Shown: positions 26,301 to 35,900 of the stretch, one piece after another | Layout of the letters: each line of letters opens with the position of its first letter | How positions within the stretch are numbered: position 1 is the stretch's first letter | From: Puniceicoccaceae bacterium | Lineage (GTDB): Bacteria > Verrucomicrobiota > Verrucomicrobiia > Opitutales > Opitutaceae | Length of the DNA: 48,936 nucleotides | Reading direction: 5' to 3' | Assembly (NCBI GenBank): GCA_007695295.1 | Contig: REEB01000111.1 | Span: forward strand, 1-48,936 | Program-made: the position numbers and the translations under genes | Notes under the pieces: model-generated | The model's input: only the letters and a program-made list of their open reading frames with translations | What the model was told of the DNA's origin: nothing | Database searches by the model: none

Positions 26301-26951
26301 CGCGAACCAACTGCGGAGGAGGCCGTTTTGATGAGCGCTTTGCGCAAAGCCGCTGATTCGCTGGAAGATGGCTTTGGCCTCCGGCTTCAGCGCCTGTTTG
26401 TCCCGCATGCCTGGGATGGTCTGCGGATTCTGCTCGAAATCAACGATCCCCTTCTTTTGCGCGATCGACTTCTGCAGTATGGGGTCGAGTTCATTCCGCC
26501 CGAGCAGGCGGAAGAACGGCTTGGCAAACCACTACTCCTAGTCCTCGGAGGCACTTTCGACAACCGTGTCTACCTGCCGGACAGGTCGTCTAGTGAAAAA
26601 GAGGATCATGGTTTCAACCCAGGTCGGGCCAATACTGAGACTCATCGGATCTACATTCACAACGAGCTTTTCGAACAGGCCTTGGCTGGAAACACCAATC
26701 AAATCGAGCGGCTGCACGGAGGCGACCTTGTTGCCGATCAGTTCGGTTCTCCTGATCTTCAGCCGTTGGATTTTATTAAATCAGAATTCACGCATGAATT
26801 GAATACACGCTTCCTCAGGTCACTTTCGCTGGCAAAACTGCCCGACGATACGAACCAATCTCTTGATGGAAGTATCGCTGCATTTTATCCGGCTATCGAA
26901 CACTTCCCCCTGGCAAACGCTCCTGTCGTGGTGAATCCATTCGGCCCATGA
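14346..26951 (+). CDS. Giant exported protein with central LCAT-type lipase/acyltransferase domain (4,201 aa)
   Basis: The ATG at 14346 overlaps the previous stop and no ribosome-binding site is seen. Residues 1-22 form a signal peptide. Approximate layout: 149-229 PKD domain (WDFGDGATS); 230-310 carboxypeptidase-regulatory-like; 797-903 SbsA-type Ig; 1200-1310 regulatory-like; 1448-1550 second SbsA-type Ig; 1555-1970 propeller-like; 2260-2745 LCAT-type alpha/beta hydrolase; 2747-2815 and 2842-2928 PKD domains; 2929-4201 unrecognised. In the hydrolase, LVFVPGIMGS (2265-2274) forms the oxyanion region, YDWR lies near 2398, AHSMGG puts the nucleophile at Ser2436, GDGTVPL gives Asp2676, and DHVGV gives His2721, a complete triad. 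The family hydrolyses or transfers acyl chains of phospholipids and related esters. Expected location is outside the cytoplasm. The last 120 codons are markedly poorer in GC. The stop overlaps the next ATG by 4 bp. Confidence 0.85.
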   Translation: MKALRHLLFALGSLAAAVLASADLLPLADRVSLTATGTSSTLNRGTGMVDTTVQVRLINDGDRLIEPPLHLVVRFAGETGAVTVVDAEEGPGRGPYDAHYLDWSVLAPGGLSPGALLDAGFVFARSAGVSVAYSLEAYGLYNRDPVAIASIPEVEVSGESLGFDAAGSIDPDGGELSYFWDFGDGATSTEVSPLHVYANPGVYLVRLRVTDPKGASDEVRRAVLILPPGAYALARVRTLDGVGQPLPGVRIERLRASGDLPGFSDATGFFVDEGTPGPAEWKFTREGYLPVWREFAFEDRAVVLVASPWLAREAAKTIPVSPLAGAVLGGNAEAATITLPEGAVSQPGPARLTSLGGQTLPLPLPLGWSPLAAFHISLPGDLLESGVVDWRPGRVPRITEQVAAVVFEPAAPAWRVVDLPEVGALPVSRLEATGWMALVVADEGPTAPPIPEAGELLGGGDPGSGGNLVAEGYFDPAQATASSDPAVVTTRGRLYLEGDGPMASGRLLRADLTERYHFVSGGSLRTPDYDTTFFAYREPLEALPNRLLAEFPLRPTLLIASSDLVEVRILATILDAAAFGGVVIDPAGGQLAIEGLTLVVPADAFVQRTVGELRALDPLGFSALLGGLATWRAFQLDAPRSQQDLEVTFDGLPADREFILARLVSFVGRQGLEPVLRLRSDSSGKARSIEPAVGFRLPGVMGGGRYVLIEVETRPGLVTGVVRGLDEIPAEAFAAGIVGQPWTSLTRAGGTFVTLAPAGTGVAEGFDPNANRGTAGFELLSHDDVAEVDIQVVPTGPRVIATTPVHGAVNVNPVAPILITFSEPIDPASFGPAAFELAVVADDFLVPGSLGLNAAATVATFLPTNPLSAATDYVIRLGPDIRDRGGLPIEGDLEFTFRTRAPSVRGIGAELVIFEPGAENVPEAVLSQLVGYEAGAGSSHVIATGGPGTADPEVAVILVNETTGETATVLSRPDGSFATFINADEGDFVSAVFVNANETRVTIPATRQHFDDGRIGLYRAGGILEAESEGLPVQVIVQPEAVPSRTVFRVEPVNRTETLALLNDVEPADGGLVLAGLRYFEQGDPLTVAADVVFRISRADFPSDVDPENAAFALALPVEVDGVISFEVIDSMAFVSDEQGDRLVTSSPPFIGLLLRQLNAFRSQTGFQDSFNIALAAGDTGISVGSQMGAFLLGIMIAPVAGQKVAGKVISLAEGESIESGNARPLGGAFVRLEVGLGAVNTSTPGLFRRGEVFASSDPEGRFAFVLATSFNRRLVATHPRFPFQRAASGAIPAGSALGSATLVFRRPAPVGLDIEDTAAPLISVTQNPPRMGSGTGPDDGGILIIDAVDDLWMETVGIARAGFYSLADGRPLSTDLLLPPELIDENQPSLRLVRARYRVRAVERGTAVFSIIATDAAGNLATTYHSVIFGDPATGESERVKTITTVWPPHGATGQTMGTPIRFRFNEALPLERLVNLDWIRLGPTGDFVLTDVLPSADFREITLHYFVRNTLSQRLTIEFAPDVVGRLPLAPGLAASESYSIEFAAARELTMNGPDVGNGGGVVLLGSYVYVIDRKSGFAGELQAFRLDAKGELHLIQTIPVPQRISDLVAIPSYPLREFDGSVRPPASYVATFSGGPTDIKRLGLYQVGQDGKLTAVFDAPRPIALDISTIAKAKWDPPYFAFKEIAGDGTPVSLVNFNAFYIGMKLQQERRNEVKDLLPPDGRLGVDLNNNGHFADPGDIAPLPSNRDGQLFGLEFSWLPENSAERFRDFDFSSDFGLLGAVYSGPTGHGLMMRLGGGAILDDEFARVSLPAEPKRMLFLPGTELLVNGVPLFGDFALAGAVARADGSGTPLFVVDITDPANPVLVGEARFPPLFGSLNTMIRRADGIVALSTSNKGIVLLDPRRLLEVNPDGSGFTNAIIKRMRGLSGGGQRSFVAEDSGLAFSANATPLKGSIDAPRFRFITFERPPFAIEALRAGQVGAGLTVEEKTVSLLSAARTVTTGRLFGGDTVLDAVDPEQNFYIEIAAPGVSGPTLELALAAVDRAGRPVLPTPRNAVPTFLGNEEITARYIALTAFNVFKNLNITEGLSSAVESLAELGVDEIYERFVAAGKPSYPTGLEARRLSDDPTHPLFNRYLAGPVVILGQDLRPADFSALQSGLDRRYVAAAGGLWVGLSPMLPDDLLVKPFAARQDEEAFFELSLKMEVGSIMRQVVRGASLFFSNPTPMALIQFAASFVDVELERSLAPGANAYMEIGRSRNPLVFVPGIMGSLLENEEGELRWVDLTDALNTDVVKLTMDQNSNPAPGIGEDISASRVVTFIPDSLNHFLSPFRGADMAGSMLEFLVGDMGYRLHNYRHMREATFPFVDAETAEFSPSSEWREVMARRVLPTLFPFAYDWRKDNADAARELADYIDFILSLHPDAEAVDIIAHSMGGLVARRVTMDYPGKVGTLVTVASPFAGATKAVFSKRTGNLDDLKLNLIVKPPLGLGSLITRHMPGLDQLMPSWAAFELGFRPLWQRGLDLNGDTIAFGPLNYGAYRDFIDRSWLEGVEAEEQPKSIKLFNQPFHTHGIPGDNQGDWSFDERGTRLFQIVGVQTLPNTIQRINLTPRLEQLPEEESWNVSLNLPPAQFTRPNTVRGGGVLVPEDPGSFPVSQEAWRIKMDFDVIRGAGDGTVPLLLATRGKGAEGRFDLNPPRMRLIPVMAEDTSSKANKRVDHVGVLVNPTTKRWVAQILDGLFNDADLPRLVVNGPADAGEGLPITLSASIDHRPEGLIGEPEYVWDLGDGRLRSGPEVTFAYPKNGDYVVTLVGRFPGEHALTGKGGTGGLTSHHIRVFNQPPDPVILINEPVLAGQTFLIRVDPRDPAVDDTHHYVWDTGDRGRTLTTLTPFLRHNFAVPGEYEISVEVTDDFGATGTASRTLRVHDANAGPSGADPVFSTVNSGDGGSSAYDRTPAAGLEMVRIIAFGVRDDEDLIRAFHDQRLVLGQEDDGSFFFSNDGGAANTFGENRVQIDLYRQLVRGTKPQRSRVRLFAAGEEVRFLVEFYDGQGNQRCVALASRHDEGDEINLTIEWESFLGLAEEQLAHLTDPIADSASILPGCGLGQYAPDQFFEPTLGNYHLEMVRIDQEPISGAGAGIANAGGTHRPTFIDEGPFDPVNHASFPSRIFRLMERPTAHATVVSSQAEAVLGLTSTGSAVINSVASSAVKDRSPQAEAAGRVRDSVRSVFEFSFAELPDAPANASSNLVTRFALSTEDLRVLEQGTGAVIWKGDDRINNSAYVKGKSDHDYELFFPVWMNPPELLDEETFTGHAHTPEMMTGDWYFRAPHGYAESPDSGPISLGPAPTGSTAAIYEAYLAEVTWWGYDLPRDFIGNLFEPMRPVAQWSGYGGAFTTTDQPGRLLVRRDFDPFQEGPGQGPFHHPQTPASIIAYALTQQVKLDPEVREEVLSDVSFFPFRLDHFDIAVMSLEKPPPFGDDPLGDAGMGRSLLLLKWLLEGVFVPPIQPSPSTYPAINGDLDDMAYRTLVHSQLQQRRELLRQEAYEWALYQEFALLTESAHLRVRRVFDPASPPLVFSDFTTAHDDKMMKKAGKAAIRTALGVLMRDSAAANAVLAVTPQVFHDRRYRSFEHFIEARARERIDLFSRHGIGGAALTAQDFADILGAKSGDPGAFERIRHRPGGVDRFLQKCFSLINKVQRDAEDDYLEFLQLLHGVGDLGALAQAAARSTNASAIQHGFQSPVGQSRPGRLAMHGLVAEPEHEASWGFIVNLMNNASRDIGPLSLAFLINESEGETMVSLCDEIQLLATDRPLVLPNRKRGLCLEQSRRGLFKYRRGVTDRSERDFEIVVTGIPNEFNRNPYDDLIELRSYFLSLPIHRGPDFRDFQIIPTIELLDPDDPFAANDHVMVFRVVGPAGEEIPDATINLPPDTRHPTRPNTLVYVLNGEFFGDVPRTLEISATIPGVSEPAVLTMAASLGDYYQDRHVREPTAEEAVLMSALRKAADSLEDGFGLRLQRLFVPHAWDGLRILLEINDPLLLRDRLLQYGVEFIPPEQAEERLGKPLLLVLGGTFDNRVYLPDRSSSEKEDHGFNPGRANTETHRIYIHNELFEQALAGNTNQIERLHGGDLVADQFGSPDLQPLDFIKSEFTHELNTRFLRSLSLAKLPDDTNQSLDGSIAAFYPAIEHFPLANAPVVVNPFGP

Positions 26952-29900
26952 AACCACTGAAGATAGCAAGGCAGTTCAGCCCGGATGGTCGGCACCCCGA
27001 TGGGTCGCGCATTCCTGCCCAGGTGGTTGGTCTTCTGCTTTTGCTGTTCAGCGGTGTGATGGGTACGGCCCAGCCCCTCACCACCCTCGATTACCGGGTC
27101 GTGGGGCAGCAATTGGGGGTGTCGCCGGCGGCGGTGGCGGTTCCGAAGGGGATTGCGGGATCGGTCCTCACGACGGTGGCGGGGGATCTGCCGCCGGGGG
27201 CCTTTGTTGAGGCGACGCTGCGGGGTCCTTCGTTTCCGGCGCGGCGTCTGGTGGCGGCGCCCAATGCGCCGCTGCTGCTCCCGCCGCTGAGCCTGGTGGG
27301 GGACTATTCGCTTGATGGCATCCGCCTGATCGACCCGGCCACCGGGGCGGTGCTGCTGGAGGGCAATCCCTCCACCGTACCCGTGCGCGTCTTCGATGAA
27401 ATCCTCATTTCGCGCGTTACGTCGCGTCCGCTCAGCGTGGAGGAGATCGAGCAGCGGGGCATCTATATCGACGAACAGAATTTCCGCGCGATTGAGTTCG
27501 AGGTGGGCTTTGTCCTTGATGGCATCACCTACCCGGTGAGCCTGCCGGTGGTCACGCCGAGATACCGCCAGACCACGGAGATCATTCCGGCGGCGGAGCT
27601 TGAGCAACGACTGGTCGAAGTCCAGCGCATCAACAACGACCTTTCCGCGAGCGTTGTCCTGCCGCCTGAGCTGGAGGTGATCTTTCCGCAGTTTCAGATC
27701 AAGGGCCTGAATCTGGAAGAAGGGTCGGCCGACAGTGGCCGCAACCTCGCCCTTTCCATTCCGCCGATTCCGGCTCTCATGGTCATTCCGGGCAACATTG
27801 GTTTCCTCAACCAGTTTTTCAGCGTCATGATTTTCACGGAGAACGGGGCTCCGGCGGGCAGCGGGCTGAGCGTGCGCGACATCACGGCCGAGTTGATCCT
27901 GCCCCTTGGTCCGGATCGCGTGGCGGGCACTTTTGAAAACCCCGGAGACGATCCGCTGCGCTTCGCCCGCGTCGGCCCGGACCGAATCATCGAGCCCATC
28001 CAGCGCATTGTGCGGCCCGGGCCGGATGGCATCCTCGGCACCGCCGACGACATTCCGCGCCTCAACCCCGGTCAGACCGGACAGGCCGAGTTTCTTGTCG
28101 AGGGTCTCCAGGAGGGCCTCCATGTCATGGAATTGCAACTACGGGCCATCCTCGACGGCCTCGCCGCCGGACCCGTGGAGGTTTCCGGCCGGGCCGCCGG
28201 CTCGGTCCTCGTGCGCAATCCGCGCTTTTCCATGGCCTTTGTGCATCCCCGCACGGTGCGCGCGGGCGAGCCCTACGAGGCCACAGTCACCATTCTCAAC
28301 ACCGGCGGCACCATCGCCAACCTTGTCAGCGTGGAGCTGAACGCGAACAACATCAGCGGCGGCATCCTCGAGTCGGAGACCCGCGTTGAGCTGGGCAACA
28401 TCGAGCCCGGCGAAACAAAGACCGCCACCTTCCGCATCCGCAGCCAGCGGACGGGCGCGATCAGTTTCTCCAACCTGACCACGAGCGACGACAGCTTGGT
28501 CGGCCGCTTCCGCCTGCGCGCGGGGGTGGACGAGCGCGGGGTGGCCCTTTCCCCGGACACCATTCTCCTGCCCGATTTCGTTGAGTTCCTGCCCCCGCGC
28601 GTGTTGGCGGCGGCTCAGCGGGTCATCGGCCAGGCCCTCAGCTCCAATACCGCCGGGCAGCTCCCGTCGGGCGTGCGGCGCGTGAGCAAGTCCTTCCTTG
28701 AAGCCCGCCGCGAAGTGGACGAAGACGAAAATGTCACTTACAGCGCCCACGGTGCCATGCTCATGCGCCTGCTCGAAGCGGCGCAGCGCGTGCGCTACGG
28801 CGATCCGCTCGAGCGCGTTCTCCCCGACCTCGCCCTCGACTGGCAGGGCGGGCGCGAGTTCGACACGGGCTGGGACCAGATCATGCGCACGACCAACGCG
28901 GGCCGCGAATGGCGCGAGGCCATCCTCCTCTCGCTGGAGGAGGCCGATGCCCTCGAACGCGATGCCTCGACCCGACTGGCCGCCCGCGGACCGGACCTCG
29001 CCGGGCGCGGTGAGAACTGGCTCTATGCCGCTTCGGACCGTGATAGTATCCAACCCTCCATGACGAGAGACAATCTCTCCGTGGACCGTTTCACCAGCGC
29101 CATCGAAAAATCCTTTGTTTATAGCGGCACCCGCGGCTCGTGGCTCGTCGCGGCGACCGATGGCGTGGTCATCTGGCGCGTTGAGGAAGCGCTCACAGGC
29201 TCCGCCGAAGTCAGCGTGCGGTGCGTGCGCGCGGATGGCACGGGACGCGGACTGGTCTGGACCGTCAGCGATTTGCCCGCCGGGGCCTGCCTGCGCTTCG
29301 ACGCCACGGGCGGCTCCGAATCGCTGGCCATTCATGCCACCTGTGATGCCGCCCCGATACAGACTTTGGCCGCCATAGCCTCCGACTTCACCGAACTGCC
29401 GCCAGAGATTCTGTTCGCCTATCAGGATCCGGAGATCCTCGTTGCCCGCCCGCCAGTGCACATCTCCTGCTACAATCCGCTAACAGAGAATGATCTGGGT
29501 GAATTGGTTGTTGTCGAGAATTACGCCAACATCCTCGCCATCCTCTTCAGCAAGCCGATGACGCAGGAAACGGTCAATGTGCCGTCGGCCTATCGCCTCA
29601 ACACTGGGTCGGAGGGGGCCTTTGTGCAGATGCAGCCGGGCGGGCGGTTGGCGCTGCTTTCCTTCAAGCATCCCTTCAGCATGCTCAACGATCCCGTCCT
29701 CACCGTCTCCGGATCGGTTGCGGACGTGCGGGGCAACACCGTATCCAGCCCGCCGATACCGGTTACGACACGGCTTTTCGAAGGCGTTACGGTGCGCGGG
29801 CGGGTCATCCGCGCGGACGGGTCTTTCGCCGTCAATGTCCCGGTGACGCTGACTTACGACGATAAAGCGGGCCTTACGGAATGTTTTCCCTGGATCCGCC

Positions 29901-32900
29901 GCATGGCGCAGGTGCGGACGGATGAGACGGGTGCGTTCGCCTTTGATTTCGTGTTGGGCGACATTCCGTATTCGATTTCCGCGACTGAAACGACCGACCT
30001 TTCGGAGGAAGCCATCCGGCTCATTCTCGAAGCCTCGCTGCAGGGCCAGGTTGATCCCCGGAGACTCGCCGATCTCGCCGAACTCCCGGGGAACCGCAAC
30101 ATCCTCTTGAGCGAACTGGTCGCGGACACCGTCGGCAACGCCGTCGCCAAGGCCGAGGGGCTGGACCGCGCCGTCGTCAACGATCAGGCTTTCGCCAACC
30201 GCTATGGCAGCGAGTCTGTTTACGCCCTGCGGTTCCGCGGGCGCGGCACCGTCGTGGGCCAAGTGGTGCTGGCGGACGGCGATACGTCCGTCCCGGGGGC
30301 CGCCGCCAATCTCTTTCCCGATCCAAACTCACGCGAACTCGGGCGCGGCATCCTCACCGACGGCAGCGGACGCTTCGCTTTTTACGGGGTGCCGCTGGGG
30401 CCGTTTTCCCTCCAAGTCCTCACGCCCGAAGGGCTCACCCGCACGGTTTCCGGGATTCTCTCGGAAAATGGCGAGGTCGCGAACCTGCGCATCGAACTTG
30501 GGGCCACGCCCGTGCAGTTCGCCGACTGGCAGGGGAGGTTGACCGAAGCCGACGGCACCCCGGTGGCGGGTGCTCCGGTCTATGTGGTGGAGTCGGGGAC
30601 AATCATTCTCGGGCAGACGATGACCAACGAAGGCGGCTTCTGGACGATCCGCCGCGTGCCCACGACCCTTCCCGGGTCCGCGATCGGCTTTTCGGTGGAC
30701 GGCCGCCGCACAGGCCTGCGCGGTCCGATTGCCGCCGCACCGGGTGCCACCGTCACCGCCAACATCGTTTTGCAGACCCGCGCGGTCGTGGAAGGCGTGG
30801 TGCAGTTTGCCAACGGCGATCCCGTGCCCGGCGCAACCGTGGGCGGGGGCGACCGCCTGGTAGTGACCGATGAGTTCGGTCGTTTCACCCTGCCCGGCGT
30901 GCCCACGGGCTCGGGCCGGGTCATCAGCACGGGGTATGCGGGTGACGAAACCCACCCCGATCCGCGCCGCCAGGGTACGCGGGTGGCCTCCGACCGGTTC
31001 ACGATCCAGGACGGGAGCAATTTCGTCACCCTTCGCTTCGGCACCGAGGGCAGGATCTTTGGATTCGTGCGCGATGCCAACAACCAGCCGGTTCCCTTCG
31101 TAAATGTGGCCATTCCCTTTCCCGCCGGCGATGGCTCGGGCGTGTTCCTCTGGGTGACGGCCGATGCGAACGGGCGTTACGAGTTTACCGGCCTTGCCCT
31201 CACCGGACCCGTCGGTGGTGGCTACACGCTGAGCGCACCCTCGCCGCCGACGACACCGCTCATTGATACCAGCGCGATCAGAGAGATCGGCGAGAGCGGG
31301 ACTCTGGCGGAAGTCCAGGCCGCTCTTGGTGCGGCCGCCTCCGTCCTTGCCAGCCGCAGCGTCCGTGAATTGGAGGGCGGTGGACCGCCCTTCAATCCGG
31401 GCGAGTGGGGTTTCATCAAGGGTGTGCAACTGCGCTTCGACGGCGACGCCCAGCCGGCCGACATCAAATATTTGGATCGCTCCGTCATTTCCGGCCGGGT
31501 GGAAAACAGTCAGGGCGTGCCCATTGGCGCGCGCGTGCGCCTCACCGGCATCGCTCCGGACGGGATTGGCGATCCCGTCTTCGGCATCCGTGCCGAGCGC
31601 AACAGCGATCCCGCCCTCGGGACTTTTGAGTTCAACGGCAACGCCTTTGTGGGTGACTGGGGCCTGCAGGCGGCGAGCCCGTTTTTCCCCGTTGTCATTT
31701 CCACCTCGGGCCGCACGACGCCGTTTGATCCTGATGTTTCGGATGTGGTCCTGCGCTTTCCGCCCGTGCAGGAGATCAACGGCAGCCTCACTGGCCAGGT
31801 TTTCCTCCCCAACGGCCAGCCCGCCGGGGCCGATATCGAGGTGGCCATTGCCGCTAACCAAGACGACCCGCGAATCGTCCGCACCGACGAAGAAGGTCGC
31901 TTCAGCACGGGTGCCACGCTCTTTTCTCTCCGGGGCAACACCACCTATACCGTCACGGCCTTTGATCCGGAAACCGGCGGGCGGGTGCGTGGTTCTGTCT
32001 ACGTGCAGGCCTCCCAGGACAATTTTGTCGGCCTCACCCTTCTCGGGCGGGGCAACATTGATGTGTTCGTGCGCCGCGCCGACGGCACCCCCGTGGCCGG
32101 GGCCGATGTATCCGTAAAGGGAGGACAGTATCCAAACGAAGCCGCTTCCGGGGTCACCGGCGCGGATGGCCGGGTCGTGATCAACAACCTCTTCGAGGGT
32201 CCCTACGGCGTCTCCGCCGCCGCCACCATCGGCCTGTCCCGCGTGGCCGGGATGGCGGGTGTCACGGTCACGCGCGGCGTCACCGCCGGCACCACCGTCA
32301 CCCTCGCCGCCACCGCCAATCTCACCGGCACCTTCGTCGAAGCCGACGGCGTCACGCCGGTGCCCTTCGCCAACGTCCGCCTCGGTTCAATTGCCTTCGC
32401 GCCGACCGGTGCCGACGGGCGTTTCTCCTTCACCGACGTGCCGCTGGGCACGCATCTGCTCACCGCCGTCAATCCGGTCACCGGTCGGGGTGGCAACACC
32501 CCCGTGGCCCTGACCATCGTCAATGAGACCCGCAATGTCACCATCACGGAGACCTCCCTCGGCGTCGTGCGCGGCCTCGTTCTCAACACCACCGGCACCG
32601 GCACCGTGCCCAACGCGCGGGTCGAACTCACGGTCGACGACAACTTTGCCCTCACCAAGAGTTTCACCGTTACCAGCGGCCCGGACGGTTCCTACAGCAT
32701 CGCCGGGGTGCCCGCGGGTGGCTTCAGCATGACGGTAGCCGGGACCTTGCCGAACGGCAACTATTCGGGTGAGGGGGGCAACGCCACCGGCTTCCTGCCT
32801 CCCGGCGTGGCCGAGCTGCCATTCGACATCGCCCTCGCGGGGCGCGCCGACGCGCGCATCCAGGTGTTTGAATCCGATGGCGTGACACCGGCGACCAATG

Positions 32901-35900
32901 CGCGCGTCCTGCTCCTCTACACAAGTCCGCAGGATACCGACCTCGACGGGCAGGCGCTTCTCACCAACCTTCCGCTCCTCCCCAACATCGCCATCGCCGT
33001 TTCCCTCAATCCCGGCCAATCCCGCAACCGCTCCGGCTTTTTGCCCCTCAATGTCTCTGAGCGGGGCGGTCTCGTCGAGGCCACCCTTGTCCTGCGCGGC
33101 ACCGGATCGCTGGCGGGCCGGGTCCTTGAAGCCGACGGGGTCACCCCTGCTGCGGGGGCCGAGGTCACGCTCAGGGTGGCCCGGGCGGGATCGGCCAATC
33201 CCACCAGTGCGAACACCAACGATCCGGCATCAAATTTCTCTGAATCGGCCGTTGTCGGCGCGGACGGCGTCTTCTCCTTCGACAACCTGCCGCCCGGTTT
33301 GCCCGTCGAGCTGACCGCCCGCCGCCTCGGCCTCGCCGCCTCTGAAACCGTCGCCACGGTGGTCGCCGGGGGGACGGTCGAACGCAACCTCCTCCTCACC
33401 GCGACCGGCACGATCACCGGGCGGGTCTTCAATGAGGACGGCACCACCCACGCCGAGGGGGCCTCCGTGTCCGTTGAGTTCGCCGCCCCGAGCGGCGTGG
33501 AGGGGGTCATCCTGCGCTTCGCCGACGCCGAGGGCCGCTTCTCGCTCTCCCCCGTGCCGCAGGGGGCGTGGCTGCTGCGTCTTGTAAATTTGGATACAGG
33601 TGGCTTCAATTTCTTCCCCGGTGCGGTCGCGAAGAACGGGGAGATCATCGACCTCGGCGACATCATCCTCGACGAAACACCGCCCTTCGTCGTTTCCACC
33701 GTTCCGGAAAACTCCGACGACACGGTTGATGTCGACGCCCCCATTGAGGTGCTCTTCAGCGAGGAACTGGACGCTGCCACCGTTAACCCCACGGGGGTCT
33801 TTGTGCGCCGTGTGGGCGGCGGGGGCGCGGTCGTGCCCGCCACCGTTGAACTGCTCGCTCCGGATGAGGATGATGTTCCCCGGCTCGTCCGCATCACTCC
33901 CACCGAGCCGCTTGAGAGCGAAACCACCTACCAGATTGTCGCCGTCGAAGGTGACCTCGTGAACGCCGTCGGCCTGGTGACGAACCGCGGTCCGCGCGAC
34001 CTTGTTGGCCGCATTCTCGCGGGCACCTTCACCGCGACCTTCAAAACGCGCGACCAGCGCCCGCCCGTCCTGCTTTCGTTCACCCCCGCCGACGGGGCCG
34101 AACAGGTCGATCCGCGCGCCGTCATCCGCCTGAGCTTCGACGAACCCATCCGCCCCGACGCCACCATCACCGTGACCGGCCCGGCCGGACCGATACCGGG
34201 CACCGTCACCCTCGGGGTCAACGCCCTCGTCCTCACCTTTGTTCCCACCCTTGATCTGCCCGTCAACGCCTCCATCACCGCGACGGTGGGCAACGTCGCC
34301 GACCTTGCGGGCAATTTCGCCGAGGACCAGCCCTTCACTACCACCTTCGCCACCCTCGACACCATCGGGCCGGCGATCGCGCAACTGCGCATCAAGGACG
34401 ATGCCCCGCCGGTGGCGGACGGAGCCGTCACGCTGGAGGTCGTTCTCGCCGCGCCCGATCCCGGCGCGCGCGTGCGCTTCTCGGCCAACTTCGCCGTCAT
34501 CGGCACGACCGCACCGGATGTATTGGAAATCCCCTACACGTTTCCGGCGGACGGCACCATCACCCTCCGCGCCATCGCCATCGACCGTTTCGGCAACGAG
34601 GGTGAGGTGGCCGAGCTGACCGTTGGGGTGCAGCCCAATCTGCCTCCCGTGCTCACGTTCACCCGCCTCAACCCGCTCACCGGCCCGGTGCCGAGCGGCG
34701 CTCTTTTCGCGGTGCGCGTCGAGGCTGAGGACGACGGCGGGGTCGCCGACCTGCGCGCCGCCGCAGTGGGCGCGGCCTCCGTTCCCCTGCGCGTGAGCAC
34801 GGGCGATCCTCTCTTTGTGCAGGGCAGTGTGTTTCCGACGGCCGTGCCCGGCACCTTCGTGCGCATCCTCGCCTCCGCCACCGACAACAGCGGCGTTTCC
34901 ACCGGCGAGCAAAGCTTTGATCTCGAAGTGAGCGACGGCACGCCGCCGGTTGTGGCGGTCGCGGCGCCCGCCGCCAATGCCATCGTCTTCCCAGGTCCGT
35001 TCACCCTTGAAGTGGATTGGCGGGACAACAGCGGGGCGGCCGATCTCGAGGTTGTCCTCTCCGGTCTCGCCACCGGCACCGCGACCCTCACCGCCACCGG
35101 CACGCCCAACCAGAACGCGCGCGCCACTTTCGCGTTCGACCTTGCGGAAATGATCCCCTTGGGCGGCAGCTTCACCGCCACCGTCAACGCCACCGACGCC
35201 GCCGGCAACACCGCTTCGACCTCCCGCGCCTTCACCGTGCCCGACCTCATTCCGCCACAAATTGTCGCGGTCACGCCCGAACCGGACAGCACCAACAACT
35301 CCCTCTGGGAACTCTGGGAACTCGACTACGGCGAAACGACCTCGCCCTCCATGCGGGCGGTGGAAAACTACCGCCTTGAGGATGACAACGAGGAGGAAGT
35401 GGCCTTCGACCTCAGCGTGGCGGGCTCCATTTCCCAGCTCATACGCATCACCCCGTCCACACCGCTCTCGCCGGGTCGGACCTACGCGCTCGTCGTTTCG
35501 CCGGCGATCACCGACGCGGCCGGCAACGCCCTCCTCGGCTTCGACGGCGAACCCTTGCCCGCCGAAGGGATGCGGTTGGAATTCACCACCGCCGCCTTCC
35601 TCGCGCTCACTCCGGCTCCAGGCGATCCCATCGTCTCCGGGCAGACCATCCGCGCCGTCCTCCTCTTCGAGAGCGGCACCGGGGCCGACCATTGGGAGTT
35701 CGCTTTCAACGACGGACCCTTCACCAATGCCACGGCCATCGGCGGCGGCCGCGAGCTTTCCCTGAGCCTGCCCGTGGACGCCGAGGAGGCCGTCTTCCGG
35801 ATCAAGGGCATCCGCGGCTTCGTTTTCGCAGATTACTTCCACCCGCCCATCGTCCTCAATGTGCGCCCACGCGACGCCGACGACGATGGCGACGGCTGGT

